A DNA stretch of 64,000 bases from CAZPMT01 sp964587655 (GTDB taxonomy: Bacteria > Hydrogenedentota > Hydrogenedentia > Hydrogenedentales > SLHB01). Location: contig CAZPMT010000013.1 in NCBI GenBank assembly GCA_964587655.1, forward strand, positions 1-64,000. Direction: 5' to 3'. The notes below the pieces were generated by a model, which was not told the DNA's origin, searched no databases, and saw only the letters and a program-made list of their open reading frames with translations. Position numbers and translations under genes: made by a program. Shown here piece after piece: positions 50,664 through 60,005 of the stretch (position 1 is the first letter of the stretch; the number at the start of each line of letters is the position of its first letter).

Positions 50664-52100
50664 ATGGTTGCAAACGTGTTTCAATCTTGCTTCGCGTACT
50701 GGTTTCCGTCGTGTGCAGTCCTGCTGGTCTTGATGTTCTGCGGCATGAAACCGGCCGCGGCGCAGGAAAGCGCCGACAGAAAGGAGGCGGCTCCGCAATT
50801 GCTGCGCGCGGGGTTCGCAAGAACCGATATTACGCCTGCCGTGGGCTCGGAGATGCCCGGCGGATTCCAGAAGAATTTCGCCAAGGGCGTCCACGATCAA
50901 CTGTGGGTCGAAGCGGCCTTTTTCGCGAACGGTTCGACGGAGCTGGCTGTCGTGGGCGTCGACCTCATCATGATCCCGCGCGACGTGGTGAACGACGCGC
51001 GACGGGAGGCGGAGACGCGTTGCGGCATACCCGCGGCCAACATCCTGATCGCCGCGAGCCACACCCACAACGGCGGGCCGGTCGTCGAATGCTTCGAGGT
51101 CGAGAGCGATCCCGCGTATTGCCGCCTCGCCGCGGAGAAGATCGCCGAGGCCGTCGCGCAGGCCCACGACAAGGCCGTCGAGGCGCGCATAAGCACGCGC
51201 GCGGGGCGCGAAGACTCCGTCGGGTTCAACCGCCGGTTCAAAATGAAGGACGGGACCGTCAAGACGCACCCGGGCAAGATGAATCCGGACATCGTCGAGC
51301 CAGCGGGACCGATCGATCCCGACGTGGGCGTCATCGCCGTCGAGAACACCCAGGGGCAACTGCTCGGATGCATCGTGAATTACGCCCTCCACGGTACGAC
51401 GCTGGGTGGCAGCCTCAACTCTGCCGATTGGCCGTATTACCTGCGTCAGACAATTCGCGGCGGCATCGCTTCCGATATCGGCGTCGTGTTTATCAACGGC
51501 GCCTGCGGCGACGTCACCCAGGTTGACAACCGGAGCCCGCGTCCCTCCGAGTTCGGCGAGGAGTGGGCGCGGCGCGTAGGCATGACCGTAGGCGCGGAAG
51601 CGTTGAAGGTCCTGGCGAGCGCGGAATTCAAGCCGGACGCGCCTCTCGGCGTGGCGACGGAATCCCTTGCGTTGCCGATCCGCGACCTTGCCGGTTCCGA
51701 CGAGGAATTGCTCGCTCGCGAAGCGCCCGGCTCCGGACTCGGTTCCGGCGGCGGCGACGTGTACCTCCGTGAGGCGCGTCTCGTCCGCGAAATGAAGGCC
51801 AAGTCTCCCACCGCCAACGTCGAAGTGCAAGCGGTCCGCATCGGCGATGCCGCTATCGTGAGCAACCCCACCGAGTTCTTCTGCCAACTCGGGCTGGACA
51901 TCAAACGCGGCTCGCCCTGGAAGCCGACGATGGTCGCCGAACTCGCCAACGGCTATTCCGGCTACTGTCCGACCGCCGAGGCATTCAAAGGCGGCGGCTA
52001 CGAAGTCCGCACTGCCCGCAGCAGCTTCTTAGCGCCGGGCACAGGCGAACAGATCGTCGATAGCTCCGTTCGCCTCCTCAAGCAACTGGCCGAAAAGTAG
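50664..52100 (+). CDS. neutral/alkaline ceramidase-like secreted protein
   Basis: A 478-aa protein with a signal peptide (CAVLLVLMFCGMKPAAA). It matches the N-terminal domain of neutral/alkaline non-lysosomal ceramidases: AGFARTDITPAVGSEMPGGF, SHTHNGGP (zinc-ligand region), NYALHGTTLGGSLNSADWP and FINGACGDV. Ceramidases cleave the amide bond of ceramide. Many bacterial relatives of this size lack the C-terminal domain and have unknown substrates, so 'ceramidase' should be read loosely. ATG 50664 follows AAAGGA; a GTG at 50658 is possible. Confidence 0.8.
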   Translation: MVANVFQSCFAYWFPSCAVLLVLMFCGMKPAAAQESADRKEAAPQLLRAGFARTDITPAVGSEMPGGFQKNFAKGVHDQLWVEAAFFANGSTELAVVGVDLIMIPRDVVNDARREAETRCGIPAANILIAASHTHNGGPVVECFEVESDPAYCRLAAEKIAEAVAQAHDKAVEARISTRAGREDSVGFNRRFKMKDGTVKTHPGKMNPDIVEPAGPIDPDVGVIAVENTQGQLLGCIVNYALHGTTLGGSLNSADWPYYLRQTIRGGIASDIGVVFINGACGDVTQVDNRSPRPSEFGEEWARRVGMTVGAEALKVLASAEFKPDAPLGVATESLALPIRDLAGSDEELLAREAPGSGLGSGGGDVYLREARLVREMKAKSPTANVEVQAVRIGDAAIVSNPTEFFCQLGLDIKRGSPWKPTMVAELANGYSGYCPTAEAFKGGGYEVRTARSSFLAPGTGEQIVDSSVRLLKQLAEK

Positions 52101-52364
52101 GCTCCCACCGGGTATGAACGCCTCAATATGCATCGTTGGCGATTCCAGAGGTGCCTTACAAGATCGGAAAGGACGATTCTCCGATTGACATAGCGGACAT
52201 GATGTGGTACGCTTGGCTTTGCGGTAGAGGAAGTTTGGCTGTACGCTGAGACGGGTTGAGTTGAGTCGAAGCGGTGGTTTATCCCTCCGTTTAGGCAAGG
52301 AAATCTCCGTTGAGCCGAAAGGCGAGGGCCCGGTCTGTGGAGAGCAGCGCAAATTCACCAATCC

Positions 52365-52463
52365 CTAGCGCCGGATGCGTTCCTCGTCCATACCCACCGT
52401 GCTCACGCAGTAACCGCGCGACCAGAATGTCCGCCCGAACAGCGTTCCCTTGGTTCTCATCAT
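52365..52463 (-). pseudogene. IS200/IS605-type TnpA transposase remnant
   Basis: About 32 codons on the minus strand read like the C-terminal part of IS200-type TnpA (LFGRTFWSRGYCVSTVG, then MDEERIRR) before a stop. The N-terminal HUH and catalytic Tyr parts are absent. It lies in the 454-bp gap 52101-52554. The stretch 52250-52340 beside it holds short inverted segments but no clear element end. Confidence 0.7.
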
Positions 52464-52554
52464 GTTCAGACGCCGGAACAGAAAAGGCGTAAATAGGTGG
52501 CTGTCCCCTATTTCGCTATTTGTCATGTCGGCACAATACAAGGATACGAACAAG

Positions 52555-54450
52555 ATGCAACTTGTGAAGCAATCGTTGTACTGTGCCGTGGTGTGCTTGA
52601 CGATGTGCCGTGTAGCTTGCGGTGACACGAATGTGCCGGGAACAGGACGGACGTTTTTCGTCTCGGCATCGTCGGGTGATGACCACAATGATGGTCTTTC
52701 GCCGCAGTTGCCATGGCGCAGTCTCGACAAGGTCAACGCCGCTGAGCTACGGCCCGGCGATAAGGCGCTTTTCAAATGCGGCGACACGTGGCGCGGACAA
52801 CTCGTCCCGCAGAGCGGCAAGGAGGGCGAGCCCGTCACCTATGGCGCTTACGGCGACGGCGACAAGCCGCTACTGCTCGGCTCCGTCAGTCGCAGCGAGT
52901 CGCGCGACTGGCGGCATCAAGACGGCAACATCTGGTCCACGGCGAAGCCAATCTTCGCGGAACTGGAACCGCTGAATGATTTCGTGGCCCAGCCGTGGTC
53001 CGTCTACACCGAAGACGGCGCGAAGGTCAAGACGACGAAGGTTCCGGCAGAGGCGCAGGGTCCGCTGCCGGTGACCCAAATCGAGTGCGCCCACAGCGGC
53101 ACTAAGGGTAACCACATCCAGCTCTACAACGGCAATGTGGCGGTTCACGAGGGCGACTACTTCGAGTTTGCTTTCCGTGTCCGCTGCACGAAGCCGTTCA
53201 CCATCCGCAGCGGCAGCCTCTCAAAACAGACCACGCCCTGGACCAGCTACGGCGGCTTCAGCGTGCGGGAGATTGCCGTCGACCCCGAATGGACCGCCTG
53301 CACGGCCCGATTCGAGGCGACGCAGACGGCTAACGACGGCAGGATCACTATTTACCTCGGTGGCGTGCTGCCGGCCGGCGCGACATTCTACTTTCAGCCG
53401 GTTTCGTGGAAACGGCTCCAGTGCAATGAAGCCGAATCGTTGTCCCTCGATGTTGGCAACATTATCTTCGACCACGGCAAGTCCGTCGGCGTGAAGAAGT
53501 GGAAGCAGGACGACCTTAAGTACCAAGGCGACTACTGGTATTCTGGCGAAACATGGCAGGTGTATATCTATTCGGAGAAGAACCCCGCCGATCTTCACCG
53601 TAGCATCGAGCTGGCCCTGTGTCGGCTCAACGTGGACCAGGGTGGCAAGAGTTACGTCGTCTATGACAACCTCGCCGTGCGCTACGGCGCCGCCCACGGC
53701 TTCGGCGGCGACTCCACTCGTAACATTATCATTCGCAATTGCGACATTTCCTGGATCGGTGGCGGCCACCAGCTCACGCGGCCGGACGGAAAACCGGTCC
53801 GCTACGGCAACGGCGTCGAGTTCTGGGAAAACGCCAGTGACAACCTCGTCGAAGGCTGCCGCATCTGGGAGGTTTACGATGCTGCGCTGACCAACCAGGG
53901 CGGCCGCGGCAACCAGCAGGTCAACATCACGTATCGCGACAACGTCATCTGGAATTGCGAATACTCGTTCGAATACTGGAACCGCGGTCAGGAATCCAAG
54001 ACGCGCAACATCCGTTTCGAACACAACACCTGCGTCAACGCCGGCTTCGGCTGGGGGCACACGCAACGCCCTGACCCCAATGGTCGCCATCTGATGTTCT
54101 ATGACAATTCCGCGCAGACCAGCGATTTCTACGTGCGCCACAACATCTTTTCCAACGCCACCGACAGCGGCATGCGGATGGGGAATGATTGGACGGCCGG
54201 GCTTGTCATGAACCGCAATTGCTGGTTTCAGCCGCGTGGCGTGCTGATACTGTTCATCGAACGACCGTTCGCGCCGGGGCAGTTTGCGGAATACCAGAAG
54301 CAGTCGGGACTGGACGCCCATTCCATCGTGGCTGACCCGAAGTTGGTGGACATCGGCAAACTCGACTTTCGACTCGCGGACGGCAGTCCCGCCCGGCGCC
54401 TCTCCACCGAAGGTGGTCCCGTGGGAGCACTGAAGCGACTGCTGGAATAG
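52555..54450 (+). CDS. secreted right-handed parallel beta-helix protein with a CBM-like insert
   Basis: A 631-aa protein with a signal peptide (QLVKQSLYCAVVCLTMCRVA). The opening TFFVSASSGDDHNDGLSPQL...PWRSLDKVNAAEL...LRPGDKALFKCGDTW is typical of beta-helix polysaccharide-active proteins. A jelly-roll segment (about 175-300) resembles a carbohydrate-binding module. Beta-helix rungs follow (NIIIRNCDISWIGGG, NLVEGCRIWEVYDA, NIRFEHNTCVNAGFGWGH). Family members are polysaccharide lyases or related; no catalytic triad is certain. Start 52555 has AAGGA upstream, and upstream ATGs lie in the transposase-remnant region. The gene lies between two transposase remnants (52365 and 54452), suggesting arrival by transfer. 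Confidence 0.75.
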   Translation: MQLVKQSLYCAVVCLTMCRVACGDTNVPGTGRTFFVSASSGDDHNDGLSPQLPWRSLDKVNAAELRPGDKALFKCGDTWRGQLVPQSGKEGEPVTYGAYGDGDKPLLLGSVSRSESRDWRHQDGNIWSTAKPIFAELEPLNDFVAQPWSVYTEDGAKVKTTKVPAEAQGPLPVTQIECAHSGTKGNHIQLYNGNVAVHEGDYFEFAFRVRCTKPFTIRSGSLSKQTTPWTSYGGFSVREIAVDPEWTACTARFEATQTANDGRITIYLGGVLPAGATFYFQPVSWKRLQCNEAESLSLDVGNIIFDHGKSVGVKKWKQDDLKYQGDYWYSGETWQVYIYSEKNPADLHRSIELALCRLNVDQGGKSYVVYDNLAVRYGAAHGFGGDSTRNIIIRNCDISWIGGGHQLTRPDGKPVRYGNGVEFWENASDNLVEGCRIWEVYDAALTNQGGRGNQQVNITYRDNVIWNCEYSFEYWNRGQESKTRNIRFEHNTCVNAGFGWGHTQRPDPNGRHLMFYDNSAQTSDFYVRHNIFSNATDSGMRMGNDWTAGLVMNRNCWFQPRGVLILFIERPFAPGQFAEYQKQSGLDAHSIVADPKLVDIGKLDFRLADGSPARRLSTEGGPVGALKRLLE

Positions 54451-54451
54451 C

Positions 54452-54590
54452 CGCCAGGACGTGTTCTTTGTGGATGGGGACCGTGTCGCGTACTTGGGGC
54501 TGCTGCGTGAGCAGTGCGAGAAGCACGGGGTGCGGGTGCTGGGATACTGCCTGATGACGAACCACATCCATTTCATGGCGAGGCCCGCGC
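54452..54590 (+). pseudogene. REP-associated tyrosine transposase (RAYT/Y1_Tnp) remnant
   Basis: The frame from 54452 reads RQDVFFVDGDRVAYLGLLRE, then CEKHGVRVLGYCLMTNHIHFMA. The NHIHF segment is the HUH nickase motif of RAYT/Y1 transposases. The start and everything after the HUH motif are missing, including the catalytic Tyr. It begins two bases after the stop of the beta-helix gene and ends near the 3' end of the opposite metallophosphoesterase gene. Confidence 0.85.
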
Positions 54591-54603
54591 GGGCGCAGTG
54601 CGG

Positions 54604-56382
54604 CTACTCGGCGAGTATTGCTTTGACCATTGGGCAGACGAAGTGGGCGCCGGCGCCTGGTGTGAGTTCGGCGTAGTGCCGGGGTTTGAGGGGACCGGCG
54701 GGATCGAGATCGTTGACGAGGATCGAGAAGAGGAACCCGCCGCCGGACTTGAGGACCACTTGGGGCATTTCCTGCTTCGGGAAGGCTGCTTCGTATGTAA
54801 CGTGAACGCCATCGCGTTTGACGGCCAGGGGTATTGTGTCGATGACCTTCTCGAGATGGCGGGTGGGCGTTTCATCGATGAACACCTGGGGGCCTTGCGC
54901 GGTCAGGCTGAAGCTCCCTATGGTTTTTTCGATCCAGAACTCGACACTGTCGGCCGACCATACGATGTCGCCGGAAAACGGCTGGTGAAACTCGTTGTCG
55001 GTCACCTCGAGTGCGACGTACAAGTGGGCTTCGTCCCACATGCACCGGACGTTCGCGCTGAGGTCGTCCTTGTCGCTGATATCGTATCCGACGGTATAGG
55101 TAAGCGGGGTTGGGACGGCCTTAGACCATTCCGTAAGATCGCCGTCAATCTTGACCGGCTCCGCCGCGCGTGGCGCAACCATCGTCGGGACCCATGCAAG
55201 CGGCTTGCGAAGCTCCACGGGCCCTTTCACGTTGGGCGGCTGCACCTTCGTGGAGACGATCGGCGCGGGGAAGCGCGTCGTCTCGACCGTATCGGCCCAC
55301 ACGTGAAACGGCAGCGAGGCCGTTGCACCGCCGGCCGCGGTGTAATCGGCTTGAGGCGGCTCGACGCGCCATCCCACCGGCACGGTCCACGCGAACGTCG
55401 ACTTCACGGATTCCTGAAATGGATTCTCGAAAGAGATCGCGACGGTTCGGTCGAACTTTTCGCCCCAGGGCAGATCGACCGTTTCGCAACGCAGCCTGTC
55501 CTGCAATTCGCGAGCGGTTTCCACTCTGACCTGCGTGACGACGTCTTCCGGGAACACCGCGCCGGGACGAATCACGGACCACGTGACTTTGTCGCCGCGC
55601 ACGCGCACGAGCAGGTAGTGCAAGAACCCGCCTTCCTCCTCGGGCACGGAGCGTTCCGCGCCCGCGCCACCCGTGACTACATAGTGGACGCCGTCGCGGA
55701 CGCCGCAGTCGCGGTAAATGTGCTCGTGACCGGCGAACACGGCGCGCACGGGGAAGCCCTTGATGGCGGCGGCCGTCTTACTCCAGTCGCGTTCCCAATT
55801 CTCTTGGAAGAACGGCGTGTGGTAGAACAGGAACACGTTCTTCGCGGAACTTTTCCGGAGCAGCCCCATGAGTTGCTCGACTTGGCCCGCGGGCAGGCCG
55901 TCTGACTCGCGGGCCTCCTCGCTATTCAGGATTACAAAGAGGGAGTTGCCGTAAGAGAAGCTGTAGACCAGAGGGCCGATCCGATCCTCGTAAATCTTAA
56001 TGACGGCGGGGTCCGGATTGACGTCATGGTTGCCGGCCACGGGGAAGAAGGGGACTTCACAGCCCGCCACCGCCTTCTCGAACTCGGTCCACATGGCATC
56101 CAACTCGGGGACCGGCCCGCCGAGAATCAGATCGCCGACGTCCACGACCAACGCGGGTTTCAGGACGTTCCACTCGGAGATCATCGTGTAGAACTCTTTC
56201 GGCAGGACGACCGGCTCCCCGGACCGCGAATCCCCGCACACGACGAAGTCAAAACTGTCCGGCGAGATCGGCGGCGTGGCCTTGATCTGTTTGAGGGCAC
56301 GGTCCGCAATCGTCGCCGCACCGGCCGGACACGCCATCCACAACAATGACAACAACGCGATAGAATACGTGAAGGATTTCAT
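54604..56382 (-). CDS. secreted calcineurin-type metallophosphoesterase with CBM9-like C-terminus
   Basis: A 592-aa protein with a signal peptide (SFTYSIALLSLLWMACPAGAA). Its phosphoesterase domain has CGDSRSG (about 47), VDVGDLILGG, VAGNHDVNP, LFYHTPFF and FAGHEHIYRD, the usual dimetal ligands. An Ig-like middle (about 285-385) is followed by a carbohydrate-binding family 9-like domain (about 410-590: VKIDGDLTEWSKA, ANVRCMWDEAHLYVALEVTD, DSVEFWIE). It likely cleaves a phosphoester while bound to glycan. ATG 56382 has AGGAAA eight bases upstream. It resembles the phosphatase at 24287 in its core but not in domain order. Confidence 0.82.
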   Translation of the reverse strand: MKSFTYSIALLSLLWMACPAGAATIADRALKQIKATPPISPDSFDFVVCGDSRSGEPVVLPKEFYTMISEWNVLKPALVVDVGDLILGGPVPELDAMWTEFEKAVAGCEVPFFPVAGNHDVNPDPAVIKIYEDRIGPLVYSFSYGNSLFVILNSEEARESDGLPAGQVEQLMGLLRKSSAKNVFLFYHTPFFQENWERDWSKTAAAIKGFPVRAVFAGHEHIYRDCGVRDGVHYVVTGGAGAERSVPEEEGGFLHYLLVRVRGDKVTWSVIRPGAVFPEDVVTQVRVETARELQDRLRCETVDLPWGEKFDRTVAISFENPFQESVKSTFAWTVPVGWRVEPPQADYTAAGGATASLPFHVWADTVETTRFPAPIVSTKVQPPNVKGPVELRKPLAWVPTMVAPRAAEPVKIDGDLTEWSKAVPTPLTYTVGYDISDKDDLSANVRCMWDEAHLYVALEVTDNEFHQPFSGDIVWSADSVEFWIEKTIGSFSLTAQGPQVFIDETPTRHLEKVIDTIPLAVKRDGVHVTYEAAFPKQEMPQVVLKSGGGFLFSILVNDLDPAGPLKPRHYAELTPGAGAHFVCPMVKAILAE

Positions 56383-56593
56383 GAGAGGTTTCCTCATCTT
56401 GGCTGCCGTTCAGGAACGCGTTCGCTGTTCAGCACAAGAATCAGCGACTGCGCATAGGTAACTCGAACACAGTGTTCTCATCGTCTCGTTCCCAAGCTCT
56501 ACTCTTGTCATTATCCATAGGTCTCATGTTGTATCGCAAGTATGTATCCGTCAATCGTGAGCATGAGTCTGAACCATCCGCGGCAAATGCTGA

Positions 56594-56794
56594 GCCCTCG
56601 ATGAGAACAAGCGGGACCATGAGCGTTTCCTTGAACAGATCGATCAGGTGAAAGTACGGTTCGAACGTGAAGGCAATACGCGCTCTTTGCGCGAACACCT
56701 GATGGGCATGGCCGTACAGTGGCTTGAGACGCATATTGCCGGCGTTGACGCAAAGCTGCGCGAGTGCGCGGCGGTTCTCCGAGTGTCGGTTTGA
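56594..56794 (+). pseudogene. hemerythrin-like C-terminal remnant
   Basis: A 66-codon open frame without a usable start, directly after an in-frame TGA. It reads NKRDHERFLEQIDQVKVRFE, then LREHLMGMAVQWLETHIAGVD. These resemble the last two helices of a bacteriohemerythrin (H-x-x-F-L and the W-L-x-x-H-I-x-x-x-D end with iron ligands). The N-terminal half is missing or out of frame in 56400-56590. No other gene is seen in the gap 56383-56845. Confidence 0.5.
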
Positions 56795-56845
56795 CGGCGA
56801 GATTTGGTATCATTCATGCGAAGTCCGCACACGGAGGACACCGGC

Positions 56846-58858
56846 ATGTTTCACACGGTCCTGTTTCCCTTGATGATCTTGGCGGGCGGCTCGACGTTCG
56901 CCGCGTTGCCTGATTGTGTACTGGAGTTGTTGCCTCCGCCGCAGCAGGTCGAGAGCCGCGACGGCGCGTTCGAGTTTGATCTCCGCAGAACCGGCTTCCT
57001 GCTGCGCACGCCGTCGCAACAGGAGGCGGGACGCCTGGGCGATCACATTTCCGAGGTGCTGAAGCGCCTTGGCATGACCGGCGCGAGCGTCATCAACGAG
57101 TGTCCCTCCACGCAAGCATACGGACTCGCGATATTTTCCGGGGAGGCCGCGCCCGCTTGCGGCGGAGTCGCGATGCCGGAGCAAGCTAGGGCTGAAGGAT
57201 ACGAACTGGCCGTGTCTCCCGAGGGTATTTCCATTTCCGCGGCCAGTGAGCAGGGGCTTTTCTACGGACTCATGACGGCGGAACAATTGTTCACTTCGGC
57301 GGAGGTGCGGCACAAGCGTTCGATCCCGTGCATGCGAATTCTCGACTGGCCGCGGCTGGGCATGCGGGGATTTCACGAGGATTATGGCCGCGACCAGTTG
57401 CCGACCGTCGATGATCACAAGCGCACGATCCGCACGCTCGCGCAGTTCAAGATGAACACGCACCTGTGGTTCATTGAGCCGGACCACTTCGTCTACAAGT
57501 TCGACCCGGAGATCGGGAAAGACTACGACCGTTTCACGTTTGACGAAGTCCGGGATCTTGTCGCGTACGCGAAGAAGTATTACATCGAGGTGATTCCCGT
57601 TGTGGAATCCCTTGCCCACATGGAAAACACGCTGAGCAATCCCAGGTACGCGGAACTCGCGGAGGTCCCAGGGTCCGGGACGCTTTGTCCCACGAGCGAG
57701 GAGAGTTTCGCGCTGATTCGCAACATCCTCAATGAGATCGCCGGAGCGTTTGACGGCAAATACTTCCATTGCGGGTTGGACGAGAGTGCGGCGGTGGGGC
57801 AGGGGAAGTCAGCTCAGGCGGTGAAGGAGAAGGGTATCGAGCGGGTCTATGCAGACTACTACGCGCGGCTCGATGATCTCGTGAAAGCCCATGGCAAGAC
57901 GATGATGATGTACGCCGACATTGTCCTGAACCATCCGAAAGTCATGGACATGCTTCCCAAGGACATTATCATGATGTACTGGGAGTACGGCGACGCGATG
58001 CGGCACCCGGGGTTCGATACGCTGTCGAAAAGCGGTTTCAAGACGGTCAGCCTGTCGGCCGTGTGGGATTGGGTGAACCTGTATCCGGTGTACGGCTTTG
58101 CGTTCAAGAATATCGAGCGGTTGGCGGCGCAGTCGGCGGACGTTGGTGCGCTTGGCGCGTTCACGGCGAACTGGGGGGACGGAAACCTCGGGGCCGCCGG
58201 GGCGAATCTGAGTGAGTTGAACTACTACGGGGTCGTGTATCTCGGCGCTCAGGCGTGGCGGCCCGCACCGATTTCCTTTGAAGCTTACTCGAGGTCGTTT
58301 GCGACCGAGTTTTTCGGCCTGCCGCTGGACGCGTCCGCGGAGGCGTTCACGCTCCTGGCGAAATGCCAGGGCGACACAACCGCATGGGTCCGCCGCGCGC
58401 GGATGATGTTCCACGGCGTGCCGCGAGAACAGATCCCCGCCATGACGAAAGCGTCGGAGGATGAACTCGCGTTCTGGCGGCAGCTCAAGGAGAGCGCGGG
58501 CAAGGCCCATGAATTGCTGTCGAAGGGAAAAGCTCAGCGCAACGCGGACTACATTCGCAGTTATGACCTCGCGGCGCGGATGCTCGAATTCGCCTCGGAC
58601 CTAGCCCTGCAATTCCGGGCGACGGCTGAGGCGATGCGCGGGCCTGGGTTTGTGGGTGAAGACCACGCGAGGAAATATGAGGCGCTCTCGGAGCGTCAGC
58701 AGCGGATGTGGACGGAGTATCGCGAGGTCTACGCCGCCACAAACCGTCCGATCAACCTGAAGTACCTGTGCATTGCGTGGGACAAGTCGAAGAAGGATCT
58801 TGAGGACTTCGCGGCGGACCTGCGCAGCGGAGAGGCAAGGAAGCTTGTGCTCAAGTAG
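56846..58858 (+). CDS. GH20 beta-N-acetylhexosaminidase-like protein, secreted
   Basis: A 670-aa protein with a signal peptide (FHTVLFPLMILAGGSTFAA). A GH20b-like N-terminal domain (about 22-165) includes GYELAVSPEGISISAASEQG and LFYGLMTAEQLF. The TIM barrel follows (LGMRGFHEDYGRDQLPTVDD; KMNTHLWFIEPDHF; PVVESLAHMENTL). The catalytic Asp-Glu pair of retaining substrate-assisted hexosaminidases is seen in YFHCGLDESAAVG. It probably removes terminal N-acetylhexosamines from glycans outside the cytoplasm. ATG 56846 follows GGAGG by eight bases. A TGGTATCAT extended -10-like element lies at 56805-56813. Confidence 0.82.
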   Translation: MFHTVLFPLMILAGGSTFAALPDCVLELLPPPQQVESRDGAFEFDLRRTGFLLRTPSQQEAGRLGDHISEVLKRLGMTGASVINECPSTQAYGLAIFSGEAAPACGGVAMPEQARAEGYELAVSPEGISISAASEQGLFYGLMTAEQLFTSAEVRHKRSIPCMRILDWPRLGMRGFHEDYGRDQLPTVDDHKRTIRTLAQFKMNTHLWFIEPDHFVYKFDPEIGKDYDRFTFDEVRDLVAYAKKYYIEVIPVVESLAHMENTLSNPRYAELAEVPGSGTLCPTSEESFALIRNILNEIAGAFDGKYFHCGLDESAAVGQGKSAQAVKEKGIERVYADYYARLDDLVKAHGKTMMMYADIVLNHPKVMDMLPKDIIMMYWEYGDAMRHPGFDTLSKSGFKTVSLSAVWDWVNLYPVYGFAFKNIERLAAQSADVGALGAFTANWGDGNLGAAGANLSELNYYGVVYLGAQAWRPAPISFEAYSRSFATEFFGLPLDASAEAFTLLAKCQGDTTAWVRRARMMFHGVPREQIPAMTKASEDELAFWRQLKESAGKAHELLSKGKAQRNADYIRSYDLAARMLEFASDLALQFRATAEAMRGPGFVGEDHARKYEALSERQQRMWTEYREVYAATNRPINLKYLCIAWDKSKKDLEDFAADLRSGEARKLVLK

Positions 58859-58893
58859 CCGCGAATCTAGGTTCGCTGCGCGGAGGAGCGTGA

Positions 58894-59187
58894 ATGGCGC
58901 ATGTGGTGGTGATGCCCAGGACGGGCCAGACGATGGAAGTGGGGGAGATCGTCGAGTGGAAGAAGCAGGAGCGGGATTGGGTCGTTCAGGGTGAGATCCT
59001 TCTGACAATCCAATCGGACAAGGCCACGATCGAAGTCGAGTCTGACTACGAGGGAGTCCTCGTGAGGGTGCTCAAGACCGCCGAGGACGGCGAGATGCCA
59101 TGTCTCGAACCGATAGGGATCATCGCCGACTTTGGTGAAAGCGTGGACGTTGAAGCTGTGCTTGCCGAGTATGACGCGAAACGGTAA
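58894..59187 (+). CDS. free-standing lipoyl/biotinyl-attachment domain protein
   Basis: A 97-aa single lipoyl domain. It begins HVVVMPRTGQTMEVGEIVEW, and the modified Lys is in IQSDKATIEVES (about 49), the SDKA form typical of lipoylated E2 domains. A stand-alone domain of this size would serve a 2-oxoacid or acetoin-type dehydrogenase as a detached E2 carrier, but no E1, E2 core or E3 gene is in the window. ATG 58894 follows GGAGGAG. The SDR dehydrogenase gene follows by 12 bp and is probably cotranscribed. Confidence 0.85.
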   Translation: MAHVVVMPRTGQTMEVGEIVEWKKQERDWVVQGEILLTIQSDKATIEVESDYEGVLVRVLKTAEDGEMPCLEPIGIIADFGESVDVEAVLAEYDAKR

Positions 59188-59199
59188 AGGTCTCATCCC

Positions 59200-59979
59200 A
59201 TGAACGTGGATCTGACGGGAAAAGCCGCCATCGTGACGGGCGCGGCGCAGGGCATTGGGAAGAGCATCGCCGAGGCGCTTGCGCGAAACGGCGCGCGCGT
59301 GATCATCGCCGATGTTCGTCAGGAGCAGGGCCGGGCGGCAGCGGAGGCGCTGGGCGCGTGCGCTTCGTTCGTCGCTTGCGACATCTCCGATCCGGGCGAG
59401 GTCCGCTCGTTGATCGGCGCCGCCGTGGATCGGTTCGGCAGGTTGGACGTTATGGTGAACAACGCCGGGATCAATTCGAACCGTCCCGAGGATCGCGTGA
59501 CGGTGGACAAATATCCGGAAGAGACCTGGCGCAAGATTATCGACGTCGATCTTAACGGGACGTTTTACTGTTGCCGGGCGGCCGCGGCGCAAATGGTCGG
59601 ACAGGGTTCGGGATCCATCATCAACGTCGCCTCGATTGCGGGCGTAGTCGCATTGCGCTTGCAGATCGGCTACGTGGCGGCGAAGGCCGCCGTGATCAAG
59701 ATGACGGAGGCCATGGCGTGCGAGCTCGGTCCGTACGGCATACGCGTAAACGCCGTCTCGCCCGGATCGACATTGACGGAGGGCACGCGGGAACTCTTCT
59801 ACAATGACAAGGAGAAAGCCGACCGGGTCCTTTCGTTCGTGCCGTTGCGGCGGCCCGGCGAGACGTTCGAGATTGCGGACGCCGTGCTCTTCCTCGCGTC
59901 GGATGCCGCCTCATACGTGAATGGCCACAACCTCGTAGTCGACGGCGGCTGGATCTGTGGATTCAATCGCGATTTCTGA
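59200..59979 (+). CDS. SDR-family NAD(P)-dependent oxidoreductase
   Basis: A 259-aa classical short-chain dehydrogenase. It has a TGAAQGIG dinucleotide-binding motif (about 12-19), Asp at the end of the second strand (IIADVR, NAD preference), NNAGI (about 88), catalytic Ser in NVASIAG (about 144) and Y-x-A-A-K (about 157-161). The end is 'SYVNGHNLVVDGGW'. Substrate unknown: polyol, sugar and 3-oxoacyl reductases share this pattern. It is 12 bp downstream of the lipoyl-domain gene. The zinc dehydrogenase at the window end suggests sugar-alcohol metabolism (weak inference). Confidence 0.88.
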   Translation: MNVDLTGKAAIVTGAAQGIGKSIAEALARNGARVIIADVRQEQGRAAAEALGACASFVACDISDPGEVRSLIGAAVDRFGRLDVMVNNAGINSNRPEDRVTVDKYPEETWRKIIDVDLNGTFYCCRAAAAQMVGQGSGSIINVASIAGVVALRLQIGYVAAKAAVIKMTEAMACELGPYGIRVNAVSPGSTLTEGTRELFYNDKEKADRVLSFVPLRRPGETFEIADAVLFLASDAASYVNGHNLVVDGGWICGFNRDF

Positions 59980-60005
59980 AGCGGCTCTTGTTTCCTCGCG
60001 GCTGA

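Noticed and set aside
50634..51887. 417-aa minus-strand open frame
   Set aside because: Antisense to the ceramidase-like gene; no signal, domain or ribosome site.
54514..55905. 463-aa plus-strand open frame
   Set aside because: Antisense to the metallophosphoesterase/CBM9 gene; His/Arg-rich shadow frame. Its first codons overlap the RAYT remnant in another frame.
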